NCBI GenBank assembly: GCA_017551705.1 | Contig: JAFZLA010000018.1 | Span: 1-64,000 of the forward strand | Direction of reading: 5' to 3' | Length of the DNA: 64,000 nt | DNA from: Treponema sp. | GTDB lineage: Bacteria > Spirochaetota > Spirochaetia > Treponematales > Treponemataceae | Part shown: positions 25,373-34,445 of the stretch, in pieces | Position numbering within the stretch: the stretch's first letter is position 1 | Layout of the letters: every line of letters begins with the position of its first letter | Program-made: the position numbers and the translations under genes | Notes under the pieces: model-generated | Databases searched by the model: none | Told to the model about the DNA's origin: nothing | What the model saw: only the letters and a program-made list of their open reading frames with translations

Positions 25373-26485
25373 TTATTCCGCTGTGGGAACAAATTCAATC
25401 TTCAAGATTCTTGTTCCGTGAGCCTGAATGCCAACTCCCTTTGTCTTGAGAATGTTGATTTCAGCATCGCTCGGAGTGTAAACCATCGTGAACACGTGGC
25501 TTTCGTCGTAGTCGGGATCGCCATTCGCCAAGAGATAGTTGGGCTTGAGGTTTCCAGCAGCAGCTTCAATTACGCCGCCAGTGATTGTTCCGCTGACAAG
25601 CTTGTTTTCACCATCCAAAAGCTGAATGATGCTGTAGCACTGTGAATAATTCTTGCTTCCATCTTCGTTGTCAGTAACATACTGGTCTGTGTTTTTTCTG
25701 ACAGTGAACTTGATTTTTGAGCCTGTTACAGCGTTAGCGAACTTGGCTGCCTCAAATGTTTTTGTAGTCCAATCCTCTGTCCAGCCTTCGGCGTTTTCCA
25801 AAAGAACTACATTGCCAGAAGCCGGTGTTTGTGTCTGAGCCTGCTCTCCTCCGCTTTGCGTTTGTGTCTGTCCACCATTCTGTGTTTGCTGCTCACCGCC
25901 GTTTGTTGTTTGTGTCTGCTCGGTTCCGCTTGAAGCAGCCTTGAACGATTCAACCTTTGTAACAGTGACAGTGTCCGCTCCAAAAATCTTCAAACCGCCC
26001 CAAGCGCCTGATTTTTCTTGTCCTTTAATCAAAGCTACATTCGCAGCGCTCAATGCAACCGTTACAGTTTGAACGCTTGTCTCCAAATTAACCGCGCCGT
26101 CATCTCCAATGCTTCCGGCATTTACAGAATCTGGCTTTAATTCAGTCCAAGGATCGCAAGCCGCTATCTTAATGGCGCCAGCGGTAGCAGCATATGTAAT
26201 GCGAAGGCTGTTAAAATCAGCTGTAAATTTCGCATGGTCAATCACAACGCAGTTTTCATCACCACTCCAGGCCATTGTTTTGCTTCCAGACCAAACTTCC
26301 GTGTACTGTATCGTCGCCGCTCCGCTTCCAGTTCCGTTTCCAGTTCCTGTTCCAGCGCTGTCTGTGCTTCCCGTTCCGCCAGTCAAACCTGAGCCAGAAG
26401 AAGCGGCATTAGAGCAGCTAAAGAATACCCCGCCACACAAAGCCAAGGCGCAAACACCTAAAGCGATTTTTTCAATAATTTTCAT
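25373..26485 (-). CDS. Lipoprotein with two beta domains and a Gln/Thr linker
   Basis: This 370-residue protein has a lipobox (GGVFFSCSN), then a Gly/Thr/Ser-rich spacer (residues 28-58). A first beta-rich domain (60-185) follows, then a low-complexity linker made of QTQ-, GGEQ- and GGQTQ-type units (190-225), and a second domain (228-370, NVVLLENAEGWTEDW...). The domains resemble carbohydrate-binding jelly rolls, so a cell-surface glycan binder is plausible; no family is assigned with confidence. GGAGG precedes the ATG. It lies 82 bp upstream of the beta-glucanase gene on the same strand and diverges from the AraC-type regulator. Confidence 0.75.
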   Translation of the reverse strand: MKIIEKIALGVCALALCGGVFFSCSNAASSGSGLTGGTGSTDSAGTGTGNGTGSGAATIQYTEVWSGSKTMAWSGDENCVVIDHAKFTADFNSLRITYAATAGAIKIAACDPWTELKPDSVNAGSIGDDGAVNLETSVQTVTVALSAANVALIKGQEKSGAWGGLKIFGADTVTVTKVESFKAASSGTEQTQTTNGGEQQTQNGGQTQTQSGGEQAQTQTPASGNVVLLENAEGWTEDWTTKTFEAAKFANAVTGSKIKFTVRKNTDQYVTDNEDGSKNYSQCYSIIQLLDGENKLVSGTITGGVIEAAAGNLKPNYLLANGDPDYDESHVFTMVYTPSDAEINILKTKGVGIQAHGTRILKIEFVPTAE

Positions 26486-26587
26486 ACAAGTCCTCCAAGT
26501 TTTGTTTGAATTTTTTGCAATTCAATTTAATTTCGTTGTGAATAATACAAAAGCCTAAAAAAAGTGATGTCAAAATTGACGGTATAA

Positions 26588-26616
26588 TTGCATTTTCTTC
26601 GGTTTTCCTATATAAT
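26588..26616 (+). promoter_or_regulatory. Promoter of the AraC-type gene
   Basis: TTGCAT (26588-26593), 17 bp, TATAAT (26611-26616), then 8 nt to ATG 26625 with no Shine-Dalgarno sequence. Confidence 0.75.
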
Positions 26617-26624
26617 ATTTTGTT

Positions 26625-27365
26625 ATGAAAAACAGACGCAAAAAATTTCCAAAAGAAGCTTTCCTCCAAATGGAATTTCAAAACGCGCGCTTGGCTTACG
26701 AGCGTGAGCTGGAATTTTACAACGCCGTCAAACAGGGCGACCTCAAGAAAATAAAAAAATTGATGGTTCCTCTAGAAGACGAACGGCTTGGAATTCTTTC
26801 CAGAAATCCTTTGCGAAATTTAAAATACCACTTAATAACTACAGTCGCGCTGATAACGCGCTTTTGCATAGAAGGCGGACTTCCTCTAAACATTGCCTAC
26901 AGCTTGAGCGACACATACATCCAGCAAATAGACTTGGCTTCTGACAGCGAAATGATTTCTTTTTTGCACAGAGAATTGATTTACGACTTTGCGAGCAAAA
27001 TGAAGGAACTGCGCTCGTCGCCAGGAATTTCGCAAGCAATCATAAAAACGCTCGACTACATTTACGAAAACATTCAAAAGCGCTTAACCCTTGCAAAAAT
27101 TTCAAAAGCAATCGGCATAAATAGAACTTACTTGTGCGAACTGTTTAAAAAGGAAACGGGTTATTCAATCCAACGCTACATAATCAAGACAAAAATCGAG
27201 GCGGCGGTCGACATGCTGGCCTACGAAGACTTTTCTATTTTGTAAATAAGCGATTACTTTTCGTTTTCGTCGTCCAGCCACTTTTGCTCCGTTTTTAAAA
27301 AGGAAACCGGCCTCAGTCCAACCGCCTACCGCCGCGCCAATTACCGCCAGCATTGGAAAAAGTAG
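26625..27365 (+). pseudogene. AraC-family regulator interrupted by an in-frame TAA
   Basis: The open frame 26625-27245 gives 206 residues ending in the middle of an AraC/XylS DNA-binding domain (IQKRLTLAKISKAIGINRTYLCELFKKETG ... AYEDFSIL). The same frame continues after TAA 27243-27245 with ISDYFSFSSSSHFCSVFKKETGLSPTAYRRANY and stops at TAG 27363. That is exactly the second half of the domain, including its recognition helix. A Glu codon (GAA) is expected at the stop, a one-base change. So it is a fresh nonsense mutation, a sequencing error, or read-through. It diverges from the lipoprotein/glucanase pair, its likely targets. Confidence 0.85.
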
Positions 27366-27386
27366 CGTCTGCAGGACGCGGTGACC

Positions 27387-27433
27387 CCGCTCGAAACATC
27401 TATTAAGGTCTTGAGAAAAGAATTTACGAGCGG
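27387..27433. repeat. 47-bp imperfect palindrome, copy B
   Basis: CCGCTCGAAACAT ... TACGAGCGG, lying between the AraC-type gene and trxA. Same ends and length as copies A (23803) and C (28584). Confidence 0.75.
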
Positions 27434-27510
27434 CCCTTGACTGAGGGCGAAAAATTTATTATATTTAGATTGAATACAATTTAATTTTATTATACTTTTT
27501 GGAGGTCCTT

Positions 27511-27822
27511 ATGGCGGAGATAACGCTCACTGCGGAAAATTTTCAAGAAGAAGTTTTGGGTTCACAAGTCCCCGTGTTGGTTGACTTTTGGGCGACATGG
27601 TGCGGTCCCTGCCAAATGATGGGGCCTGTCGTAGAGGAGCTGGCCAATCAAAGCGACGGTTCCTACAAAGTCGGCAAAGTGAACGTCGACGAACAGGGAG
27701 AGCTTGCGCAAAAATACGGAATCATGAGCATTCCGGCTTTTTACGTCTTTAAGGACGGAAACATTCGCGCCTCAACAATCGGAGCGCAAAGCAAGGACGC
27801 GCTCCTGGCCCTGCTAAAATAG
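27511..27822 (+). CDS. trxA: Thioredoxin
   Basis: This 103-residue thioredoxin has the active site WCGPC at residues 30-34 and cis-Pro in SIPAFYVF. It reduces protein disulfides and is itself reduced by TrxB, encoded at 51234. The start ATG 27511 follows GGAGG; the upstream in-frame TTG is unlikely. TATACT (27491-27496) is a possible -10 box. Confidence 0.96.
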   Translation: MAEITLTAENFQEEVLGSQVPVLVDFWATWCGPCQMMGPVVEELANQSDGSYKVGKVNVDEQGELAQKYGIMSIPAFYVFKDGNIRASTIGAQSKDALLALLK

Positions 27823-27837
27823 GAACGGTCGCAAAAA

Positions 27838-28545
27838 ATGCGCTGCTACAAATGCTTTAGGCCGGAGGGCTACTGCTTGTGCCAATACACAAAGCCGCCC
27901 GTCGAGACCGGCCTAAAATTTATTTTTCTCATGCACCCCAAGGAAGCCAAACGGCAGCGAACCGGAACCGGCCGCCTGAGCCACTTGTGCCTGCCCGACT
28001 CAGAAATTTTGATGGGCTTGGACTTTACCAGGGACAGCGTTGTAGGCCGGCGGCTTTTTGAACTTTTGGAAGACCCCAAATACCTTCCGCTGCTTTTGTA
28101 CCCCGGAGACGACGCGTGGAACGTGCGCAAAGAAGGATTCAAAGAAAAGGCGGCGGGAAAAATCTTGATGCCGATACTGGTAGACGCGACCTGGTTTTGC
28201 TCGCGAAAAATTTTGCAGCACAATCCATTTTTGCTCGATTTGCCAAAAATGTCCTTTGCGGGCGAATACCGTTCGATATTCACCTTTAAGCACGAGCCGC
28301 GTCCAGAATGCGTTTCCACAATAGAAACTTGCTACTATCTAATCAAGGAATTGCAAGAAGCCGGATTGGCCAACCCCGCCGCCAACCCCGAGCCCTTGAT
28401 GACTTCGTTTAAAAAAATGATTAGCGACCAACTGCGCGCTGAGAACGAGCGCGTCCAAGGCCTGCGCCCCAGCACCCACGGCTACGACTGGAAATACACA
28501 AAAATCAAAGAAGACCCTTTTAAAGAAGAAGCCGGCTCCAATTAG
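27838..28545 (+). CDS. DTW-domain tRNA aminocarboxypropyltransferase
   Basis: This 235-residue protein opens with a zinc-type Cys cluster (CYKCFRPEGYCLC) and holds the family motif VDATW near residue 118, plus STIETCYYLI. DTW enzymes such as TapT add the 3-amino-3-carboxypropyl group of SAM to uridines in tRNA. It starts 15 nt after trxA stops and is likely co-transcribed. The stop codon falls in an inverted repeat that may end the transcript. Confidence 0.85.
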   Translation: MRCYKCFRPEGYCLCQYTKPPVETGLKFIFLMHPKEAKRQRTGTGRLSHLCLPDSEILMGLDFTRDSVVGRRLFELLEDPKYLPLLLYPGDDAWNVRKEGFKEKAAGKILMPILVDATWFCSRKILQHNPFLLDLPKMSFAGEYRSIFTFKHEPRPECVSTIETCYYLIKELQEAGLANPAANPEPLMTSFKKMISDQLRAENERVQGLRPSTHGYDWKYTKIKEDPFKEEAGSN

Positions 28546-28583
28546 GCGCGAGCTGCGTTATGCGAGCGCCGTAATTGGAAAAT

Positions 28584-28629
28584 CCGCTCGAAACACCGAT
28601 TATCGTTTTTCAACCGATAACACGAGCGG
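28584..28629. repeat. 46-bp imperfect palindrome, copy C
   Basis: CCGCTCGAAACACCG ... ACACGAGCGG, between the convergent DTW and ABC-F genes. An inner inverted repeat CCGATTATCG / ACCGATAA is also present. Confidence 0.75.
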
Positions 28630-28630
28630 C

Positions 28631-30658
28631 CTAGGCTAGTTCATCCCAGCGGGCGTACTTTGCGTCCAAGTCGGCGGCGAGCGCTTGGTACTCGTCGTTC
28701 CAGGCGCGGATTTTTGCAAAGTCGCTCTCTCCGCTCGAAAGCGCGGCTTCCAATTCCGCTTTGCGCGCCTCAAGCTTTTCTATGTCGGCCTCAAGCGCGG
28801 CGAATTCTTTTTGCTCTTTGAACGAAAGCTTTTTGGGCTTGGCGGGCGCGTTTTGGTTTTGCGATCCGTTTTGGGCCGCCGCTTCTTGGGCTTGCAAAGA
28901 ATTTTGGCCGCGCGCATTTTGGGCTTGCGACGCGTTTTTGCCTCCAGCATTTTGGGCTTGCCTTGCCTCAAGCGCCGCCTCGCGTTCCCGCTCCTTTAAA
29001 AGCTCGATGTACTCGGAACACTTTCCAACAAAGCCCGCCACGCTTCCGTCATCTTCCAAAATAAAAAGCGTGTCGCAAACCTTGTCCATAAAATAGCGGT
29101 CGTGGCTCACAACCAAAAGGCAGCCCTTGAATTGCGTCAAAAAGTCTTCCAAAACGTTCATCGTCCAAATGTCAAAGTCATTGGTCGGCTCGTCAAGGAT
29201 GATAAAGTTTGGGTTTGAAATCAAAAGGCGGACAAGGTAGAGGCGTTTTTTTTCGCCGCCGCTCAAAGCCGTAACGGGCGAATGCTGGATTTTTCCTTCA
29301 AAGCCAAACTCGTTCAAAAAAAGCGCGGCGCTCAACTTGCGGCCGTCGTTGAGCTCAATCCATTCGGCCGCCTCTTCGATATATTCAAGCGCGGTCATCG
29401 ACGAGTCTTTGAATGTCGGATTTTGCTCGTAGTAAGCGATGTGGGTGTTGACGCCAAGAACGATGTTTCCGCTGTCGGGGGCAAGGCGGCCGGCTATCAT
29501 GTTGAGCAGCGTCGTCTTTCCGCTTCCGTTGTTGCCAAAGATTCCGATTTTTTGTCCCTTGCTGAATGTGTAAGAAAAATCTTTTAGGACGGGCGCGACA
29601 TTTTGGTCTTGCGAACGATTGCCGGCCGCCGCGTTTTGGTCTTGCGAATCATTTTGGTTTGCCACAGCAAAGCCTTTTGGGAAACCCTTGGACAGCCGGT
29701 GCAGCTCCAAAATTTTTCCGCCTAGGCGCGTTTCCTTGGTCTCAAAGCTAAAGCCCTTGTCTTCCTGAAACTTTTCGTGCGCGATCAATTGCTGGTCGCG
29801 CTGGATTCGCGCCTTTGCCTTGGTTCCCCGCGCGCAAGGGCCCCGCAAAAGCCAGTCGCGCTCAAAGCGCAAGACGGACTCGATGCGGCGGTCGGTGTTT
29901 TTGGCGATTTCAATTTCTTTTTCTTTCTTTTCCAAGTATTCGGAATAATTTCCGTGGTAAAGCGTCAGCCGCCCGCGTTCCAACTCGTAAATGTCGGAGC
30001 AAACGCTGTCCAAAAAATATCGGTCGTGAGTGACCATAAAAACGGCGCGGCTAGTGTTCCTTAAATAATCTTCCAGCCAAGAAATTGTCTTAATGTCCAA
30101 ATGGTTTGTGGGCTCGTCGAGCAAAAGAATTTTTGTGTCTTCTACCAAAACTTGCGCCAGGGCCACTTTCTTTGTCATGCCGCCGCTCAAAGTTTTCATG
30201 CGTCGTTCCAAGTCGTGGATTCCCAGCGTCGAGAGTATCGAAGAAATTTGCGCCTCGTAGTTCCACAAGTCGCCGTCGTTCATTTGCTTTTCAAGCGCCT
30301 CGTAGCGTTCCGCCTGAGCCTGGTTCATGTTGCCCAAAGACAAGCAAAGCTCTTGGTACTCTTTTATGATTTTTAGTTTTGGCGAATCGCTTTTAAAGAT
30401 ATGGGCGCGAATCGTGTCCTCGCCGTCAAAGGCGGGAGTTTGCGCCAAATAAGAAAAACCCGAGTCCTTGTTAAAGACAACCGTTCCGCCGTCGGGAGCC
30501 AAAACGCCCGCCACGCAATTTAGGAGCGTGGATTTTCCCGCGCCGTTTTTTCCAATCAGCGCGGCCTTTTGGCCTTGGTCAAGGCCAAGGGTGACGTTTG
30601 CAAAAAGAGGGGCTTCGCGGCTAATCTTGGAGAGATCCTTAATCGAAAGGAGGTTCAT
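28631..30658 (-). CDS. ABC-F family ATPase (Uup-like) with repeat-derived linkers
   Basis: This 675-residue soluble protein has two ABC ATPase domains: Walker A GKNGAGKST and GNNGSGKTT, signatures LSGGMTKKV and LSGGEKKRL, Walker B LLLLDEPTNHLD and FIILDEPTNDFD. The C-terminal coiled coil (ALEADIEKLEARKAEL) fits the Uup type, which acts on ribosomes or branched DNA. Two Gln/Asn/Ala-rich inserts, about residues 330-355 and 560-610, consist of 11-residue units such as ASQAQNARGQN and NDSQDQNAAAG. They coincide with clusters of the TTTTGGGCTTGC repeat. The start overlaps the PilZ gene stop (ATGA). Confidence 0.9.
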   Translation of the reverse strand: MNLLSIKDLSKISREAPLFANVTLGLDQGQKAALIGKNGAGKSTLLNCVAGVLAPDGGTVVFNKDSGFSYLAQTPAFDGEDTIRAHIFKSDSPKLKIIKEYQELCLSLGNMNQAQAERYEALEKQMNDGDLWNYEAQISSILSTLGIHDLERRMKTLSGGMTKKVALAQVLVEDTKILLLDEPTNHLDIKTISWLEDYLRNTSRAVFMVTHDRYFLDSVCSDIYELERGRLTLYHGNYSEYLEKKEKEIEIAKNTDRRIESVLRFERDWLLRGPCARGTKAKARIQRDQQLIAHEKFQEDKGFSFETKETRLGGKILELHRLSKGFPKGFAVANQNDSQDQNAAAGNRSQDQNVAPVLKDFSYTFSKGQKIGIFGNNGSGKTTLLNMIAGRLAPDSGNIVLGVNTHIAYYEQNPTFKDSSMTALEYIEEAAEWIELNDGRKLSAALFLNEFGFEGKIQHSPVTALSGGEKKRLYLVRLLISNPNFIILDEPTNDFDIWTMNVLEDFLTQFKGCLLVVSHDRYFMDKVCDTLFILEDDGSVAGFVGKCSEYIELLKEREREAALEARQAQNAGGKNASQAQNARGQNSLQAQEAAAQNGSQNQNAPAKPKKLSFKEQKEFAALEADIEKLEARKAELEAALSSGESDFAKIRAWNDEYQALAADLDAKYARWDELA
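28829..28962. repeat. Dispersed repeat cluster in the ABC-F gene, C-terminal linker
   Basis: Related units on the plus strand: GCTTTTTGGGCTTGGC (28829), CGTTTTGGTTTTGCG (28849), CTTCTTGGGCTTGCAA (28882), CATTTTGGGCTTGCGA (28915), CATTTTGGGCTTGCC (28948). The last four are spaced 33 bp apart, which gives the 11-residue protein period. Confidence 0.8.
29599..29661. repeat. Dispersed repeat cluster in the ABC-F gene, inter-domain linker
   Basis: CATTTTGGTCTTGCGAA, CGTTTTGGTCTTGCGAA and CATTTTGGTTTGCC follow each other over about 60 bp and encode SQDQN-type units on the minus strand. Confidence 0.75.
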
Positions 30659-31500
30659 TGATTTTGTTCTTCGCCAACCGCAAAGGCCTTGGAGTAATCT
30701 TCGGTGTCGCGGGGATGGGTCTTTATGATTGTTTGAACATCGCTGTCAAATTTTTCGGCGATGTACTTGTGGACAAAAAGCTTGTTCTCGTCCTTGAGCG
30801 GTTCCGAAAAAAGCAAAACCAATTTTGCCATTCCAGCCGCCGGAAAAATCGCGTAGACCGCCACCTTTCCTACAGGAATTTGCTTTCCGGCCAAAGAAAA
30901 AGTCACCGACGGAATCACAGTTCCCTTTTCAAAAAATTGCGCGAACTTTTCTTCCACCGAGCAAGCCGAGCCAACGATGCTTATATCCTGCATCTTGAAC
31001 TTGTAAATGCGGCCGCCCATTTCGGCAAGCGCCGTGGCTTCCTTGTCTTCCGCGCAAGAAACGCGCACGTATTGGCGGCGGCCCTTGGCGTTCTTGTCTT
31101 CAAGGTTGTTGACTATTTCTTGAATCAAAAATGGAGTGCGGGGATTGAGCTGGATCATGCGCTCATAACAGGGCGCGGCGGCCTCCAAAGCCTTCTTTTC
31201 TTTGATGTGCAGTTCCGAAGTCAAAAAATAAAAAATGGTGGATTTTAAAGTGCCGTCTTGGGAGCAGGAATAAATGAAATTAATCAGCTTGCGCTTTGTC
31301 ACGCCGTCATCCGCATAGGCTATGCAGATGGAATCCTTGTATTCGCGCAAAACGCTCTTGGCGTCGCGATAGTTTTCGATAAAGTAAATCTCGTACTCGC
31401 TCTCCCTAAGCGCCTTGAACACGTCTCCGTGGCCCACAAAATCGGGATTGAGAAAAATTACCTTGTGTCCAAAATCCGCGTTCTTCTGATTCTCTGCCAT
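30655..31500 (-). CDS. PilZ-domain c-di-GMP receptor
   Basis: This protein has 281 residues. The start MAENQK at 31500 is fixed by a TTGACA-17-TATTCT promoter 7 nt upstream. Residues 1-130 look like an atypical receiver-type alpha/beta domain (HKVIFLNPDFVGHGDVFKALR). A PilZ domain follows: R-R-x3-R as RRQYVR near residue 155 and D-x-S-x2-G as DISIVG near 185, both needed to bind c-di-GMP. This architecture is typical of spirochaetes. It is translationally coupled to the ABC-F gene. Confidence 0.8.
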   Translation of the reverse strand: MAENQKNADFGHKVIFLNPDFVGHGDVFKALRESEYEIYFIENYRDAKSVLREYKDSICIAYADDGVTKRKLINFIYSCSQDGTLKSTIFYFLTSELHIKEKKALEAAAPCYERMIQLNPRTPFLIQEIVNNLEDKNAKGRRQYVRVSCAEDKEATALAEMGGRIYKFKMQDISIVGSACSVEEKFAQFFEKGTVIPSVTFSLAGKQIPVGKVAVYAIFPAAGMAKLVLLFSEPLKDENKLFVHKYIAEKFDSDVQTIIKTHPRDTEDYSKAFAVGEEQNQ

Positions 31501-31507
31501 ATCTATA

Positions 31508-31536
31508 AGAATACTCGAAGAATTCGGCTTTGTCAA
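31508..31536 (-). promoter_or_regulatory. Promoter of the PilZ/ABC-F operon
   Basis: On the minus strand TTGACA (31531-31536), 17 bp, TATTCT (31508-31513), then 7 nt to ATG. No Shine-Dalgarno sequence. Confidence 0.8.
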
Positions 31537-31543
31537 TTAAATA

Positions 31544-31572
31544 TTGTATTATTGTAAAAAGCGCGCTAGAAT
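31544..31572 (+). promoter_or_regulatory. Promoter of the membrane-protein gene at 31580
   Basis: TTGTAT (31544-31549), 17 bp, TAGAAT (31567-31572), then 7 nt to ATG. It is back to back with the PilZ promoter. Confidence 0.7.
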
Positions 31573-31579
31573 AGTTAGA

Positions 31580-32545
31580 ATGAAGACAGTACTGATAGAA
31601 CTGCTGGGCTTTGTCTTGATTTGCGTCTTTGGAACGGCGGCCGGCGGCTTTATAATAATGATTTATCACAGCGTGACCTCGTTTGTCGTCGGCTCCCAAA
31701 TGTCGATTTTTGACGCCCAGATTTTCATCAACGGAGCGATAGTTTTCTTTCCGATTTTGCTGCTTTTTACGCCGATGTTCCTCTTTCTTTCGTTGATTCG
31801 CCATCCCCGCTACAACAAGGTCAGCGGCGTCATTACAATCGCGGTCCTTTGCCTTGCAGCCTGGGTCTTGATCGCTCCAGTTTCATACACAATCGCAAGG
31901 GAACAAAGCGTGGCCCTAAAAGAAAAGCCCACTGACTTGACCGCAGGCTACTTTAGAACCATAGACAAGCGCCTTTACTATTTTACCTTTATAAGCGGAA
32001 ACTATGTAAAAGGCCTTAGGGTCAAGGACGATTACTTTTCGACAAGCTTGACAAGCCAATCAGTCACCACTTTGGACGGCAACTACATCAACTTTAAGAG
32101 AGACGCTTTGGGCTTCTCCGACCCTCTCATCGGAGAGAACCTTACGCCGCCACCAATCTTGCTCAACTTTATAAACGGAATCGGAATCATCCAAAAAGAG
32201 GCCAACCAAGCCTGCCAAGGCGGAAAGCTCCCCTGGCTTGTTTTTTCTTCGTTGATGCTGGCCTTAGTTGCAATCGGAGCGATAGTTTCGGCCAGCGAAT
32301 GGAAATTGGCCGACGCCTTTTACATAACCTTTGACACCTTCGCCATCTTGACTTTGAACTGCCTTTACTATTTGGGACACTTTGACACCTTTATAAGCGC
32401 GATAAACGACATTGGCGGAATTGCGGTCGTCGTCGGCCAAAACTTCCAGTGCGCGCTCAACTGCGCGATAATACTGGCGCTGGTATTGCTTGGAAGCGTA
32501 AAGGGAATCATTCACGCCGGCAAAAACCGAAGGAGAGCGCGATGA
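31580..32545 (+). CDS. Integral membrane protein, function unknown
   Basis: This 321-residue protein has about seven hydrophobic segments: three at the N-terminus (residues 5-100) and three or four after residue 215, with a soluble middle part (115-210, KRLYYFTFISGNYVKGLRV...). No family is recognised. The C-terminus is basic (KNRRRAR). Its stop overlaps the ATG of the next gene, and both belong to one operon of membrane proteins. Confidence 0.7.
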   Translation: MKTVLIELLGFVLICVFGTAAGGFIIMIYHSVTSFVVGSQMSIFDAQIFINGAIVFFPILLLFTPMFLFLSLIRHPRYNKVSGVITIAVLCLAAWVLIAPVSYTIAREQSVALKEKPTDLTAGYFRTIDKRLYYFTFISGNYVKGLRVKDDYFSTSLTSQSVTTLDGNYINFKRDALGFSDPLIGENLTPPPILLNFINGIGIIQKEANQACQGGKLPWLVFSSLMLALVAIGAIVSASEWKLADAFYITFDTFAILTLNCLYYLGHFDTFISAINDIGGIAVVVGQNFQCALNCAIILALVLLGSVKGIIHAGKNRRRAR

Positions 32546-34401
32546 AAAAATTTCTTCCTTCGTTCTTGGCCTACACAATATTCGCGGCCGTCGCCACTTG
32601 GACAGCCTGCCTTTTTCTTTTGCCGATGCAAAGCGTTTCGGCCGGCTCCGAATTTGCCTACAAGAGCGCCAACGCCTTGTCATTTGTCCTTGAGGCGCTT
32701 CCTTCGATTTTGCTTACAGGCTTTTTGCTGGCCTGCTCGCTGGCCTTTGCCGAATCAGAGCAAAGGGTCAACGGCCGCTTTAGCCCCGAGATAGCGCTGC
32801 TCCTAAAAAAGATAATCGTCGCGGCTCTTGTCATAACGTTCGTCGCGTCAATCGGAACGTTGATTTTGCTTCCGTTTGAAAACTCAAAGAAAAAGTTCAT
32901 GCACGAAATTCCTGCCTTGATGACAGACTACTTGCGCTTGTCAGACCAATACCGCATGCAAAAAAATCCCGAGGCCGCGACTCAGTACATCAAAAAAGCG
33001 CTTGCCCTGGACCCCAACAACCAGGAACTCAAGGAGCGCGACCGCAAGCTTGAGGCGGAGCTTAAAGAGATGAAGGCCAAAATTCGCGAAGAGCGCAACA
33101 AGAGCTTTTCGGAAACAAACCTGAACTACGCCCAAAAAACTTTCCACGGCTTTGATGAAAGCGAGATGACCGTTTTGCAAATGATTCAAAAGGCGCGCGA
33201 ATTTTTTGAAGCCAAAGATTACTTTGCCGCCCACTACCTTTCGGTGCAAGCGGAGCGCCTTTGCGAGCCAAACGACCCCAACGTTTTCGAAGCAAAGGAC
33301 ATGGCCAGCAAGGCCTGGAACAAGTTGCAGGCGGCCCAAAAAGAAGAGCCGTCCGAAGGAAACCTTTTCTTTAGAAAAAAATTGGAAGGATACAAACATT
33401 TAAACAACGGAAACTTTGAGGAAGCCTATTACATTTTCAACGACCTTTCGCTCGAAAACGAAAGAAAGGCCCGCGACCCGGACGTTGTCCGCTACCTAAA
33501 AATTTCGCGCGACCAACTTTTGGAAAAATTCTTTTTTATAGACGAAACTTACGACGCAAGCCTCTTTGAAAGCTCAAAGGACATTTACTTTTCTGTCAGA
33601 CATCCCGACGGATGCTACGACGTAATTTTGATTCGCGGCGTTACCGAGGTTGACGGAACTGGCGGAAGCCTAAGATACCTGCGCGGCCTTGAGCTATTTT
33701 CTTTTAACGAATACGGAATGCTAAGATACTCCATGTCAACGCCATACGCAAAGATGAAGGCCTACGACACAAAGTCCTTGGGCCTCTACGAAACGGAAAG
33801 GCTTGGCATAGACCCTGCGATAAAATCAATCCCCTACATAATGCTCCGCTCGGTAAGCAGAAATTCGCGCGAGCAAAAAAACGAGCCAGAATACCACTTC
33901 AAAGGCAATGGAAGCGGCCGACAAGAGCTTGAGTCGCTCTTGTCGAAGAACCAATTGTTCTTGCCGATTCCTTACGAAGACTTTTCTTTGATTTTGCTTT
34001 CGGCCGCAGGAAAAGGAAACCTAAACCCCTTCTTCCTAAACCGCTTGGCTCGCAAAGCTCCCGACTACGGATACTCAAGCGAAGTCTTTAGCGTAGAATC
34101 GCTCAACAGAATTTTCTACCCATTCATGCTTTTGGTGATTTTCATCTTTGTGGCCACAATCGCGTGGAACTACAGGCTGGCTCCGGGAGCGATCTTCAAA
34201 TTCAAGTGGGTTTTCATTTTGCCTGTCTTGAACTTGGTCTTTTACTTTATCGAACACATGATTGAATACTCAATCAAGGCGCTGAACCTTGTCTTTATCG
34301 CGATGGTCGGAACGCGGCTTGCGCTTTTGGCTGGAATCGTGGTCTACATAATCCTTTTGGCCACAGTGAGCGTGGCCTTCTTGTCAAGAAAGAACGACTA
34401 G
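32542..34401 (+). CDS. Membrane protein with TPR-like helical middle, function unknown
   Basis: This protein has 619 residues. The ATG 32542 follows GGAG and overlaps the previous stop (ATGA). There are three hydrophobic segments in the first 115 residues. A helical section with TPR features (NPEAATQYIKKALALDPNNQEL, later FEEAYYIFNDLSLENE) spans about 130-330. A soluble domain then runs to about 525, followed by three or four C-terminal membrane segments. The family is not recognised; the layout suggests an envelope scaffold working with the preceding membrane protein. Confidence 0.7.
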   Translation: MKKFLPSFLAYTIFAAVATWTACLFLLPMQSVSAGSEFAYKSANALSFVLEALPSILLTGFLLACSLAFAESEQRVNGRFSPEIALLLKKIIVAALVITFVASIGTLILLPFENSKKKFMHEIPALMTDYLRLSDQYRMQKNPEAATQYIKKALALDPNNQELKERDRKLEAELKEMKAKIREERNKSFSETNLNYAQKTFHGFDESEMTVLQMIQKAREFFEAKDYFAAHYLSVQAERLCEPNDPNVFEAKDMASKAWNKLQAAQKEEPSEGNLFFRKKLEGYKHLNNGNFEEAYYIFNDLSLENERKARDPDVVRYLKISRDQLLEKFFFIDETYDASLFESSKDIYFSVRHPDGCYDVILIRGVTEVDGTGGSLRYLRGLELFSFNEYGMLRYSMSTPYAKMKAYDTKSLGLYETERLGIDPAIKSIPYIMLRSVSRNSREQKNEPEYHFKGNGSGRQELESLLSKNQLFLPIPYEDFSLILLSAAGKGNLNPFFLNRLARKAPDYGYSSEVFSVESLNRIFYPFMLLVIFIFVATIAWNYRLAPGAIFKFKWVFILPVLNLVFYFIEHMIEYSIKALNLVFIAMVGTRLALLAGIVVYIILLATVSVAFLSRKND

Positions 34402-34443
34402 GAACGGTCAAGGCACGCTGCGCTCAAGGCCTTGACTCGTTCC
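34401..34443. repeat. Inverted repeat with GGTCAAGGCACGCT core, copy 1
   Basis: GGAACG-g-TCAAGG (401-414) pairs with CCTTGA-ct-CGTTCC (430-443). The loop holds CACGCTGCGCTC, shared with copy 2 at 39598-39643. Confidence 0.65.
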
Positions 34444-34445
34444 TT

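Noticed and set aside
28829-28962. CRISPR-like repeat array with a 33-bp period
   Set aside because: The units are degenerate, lie in frame within a coding linker, and have no spacers or cas genes; no CRISPR array exists in the window.
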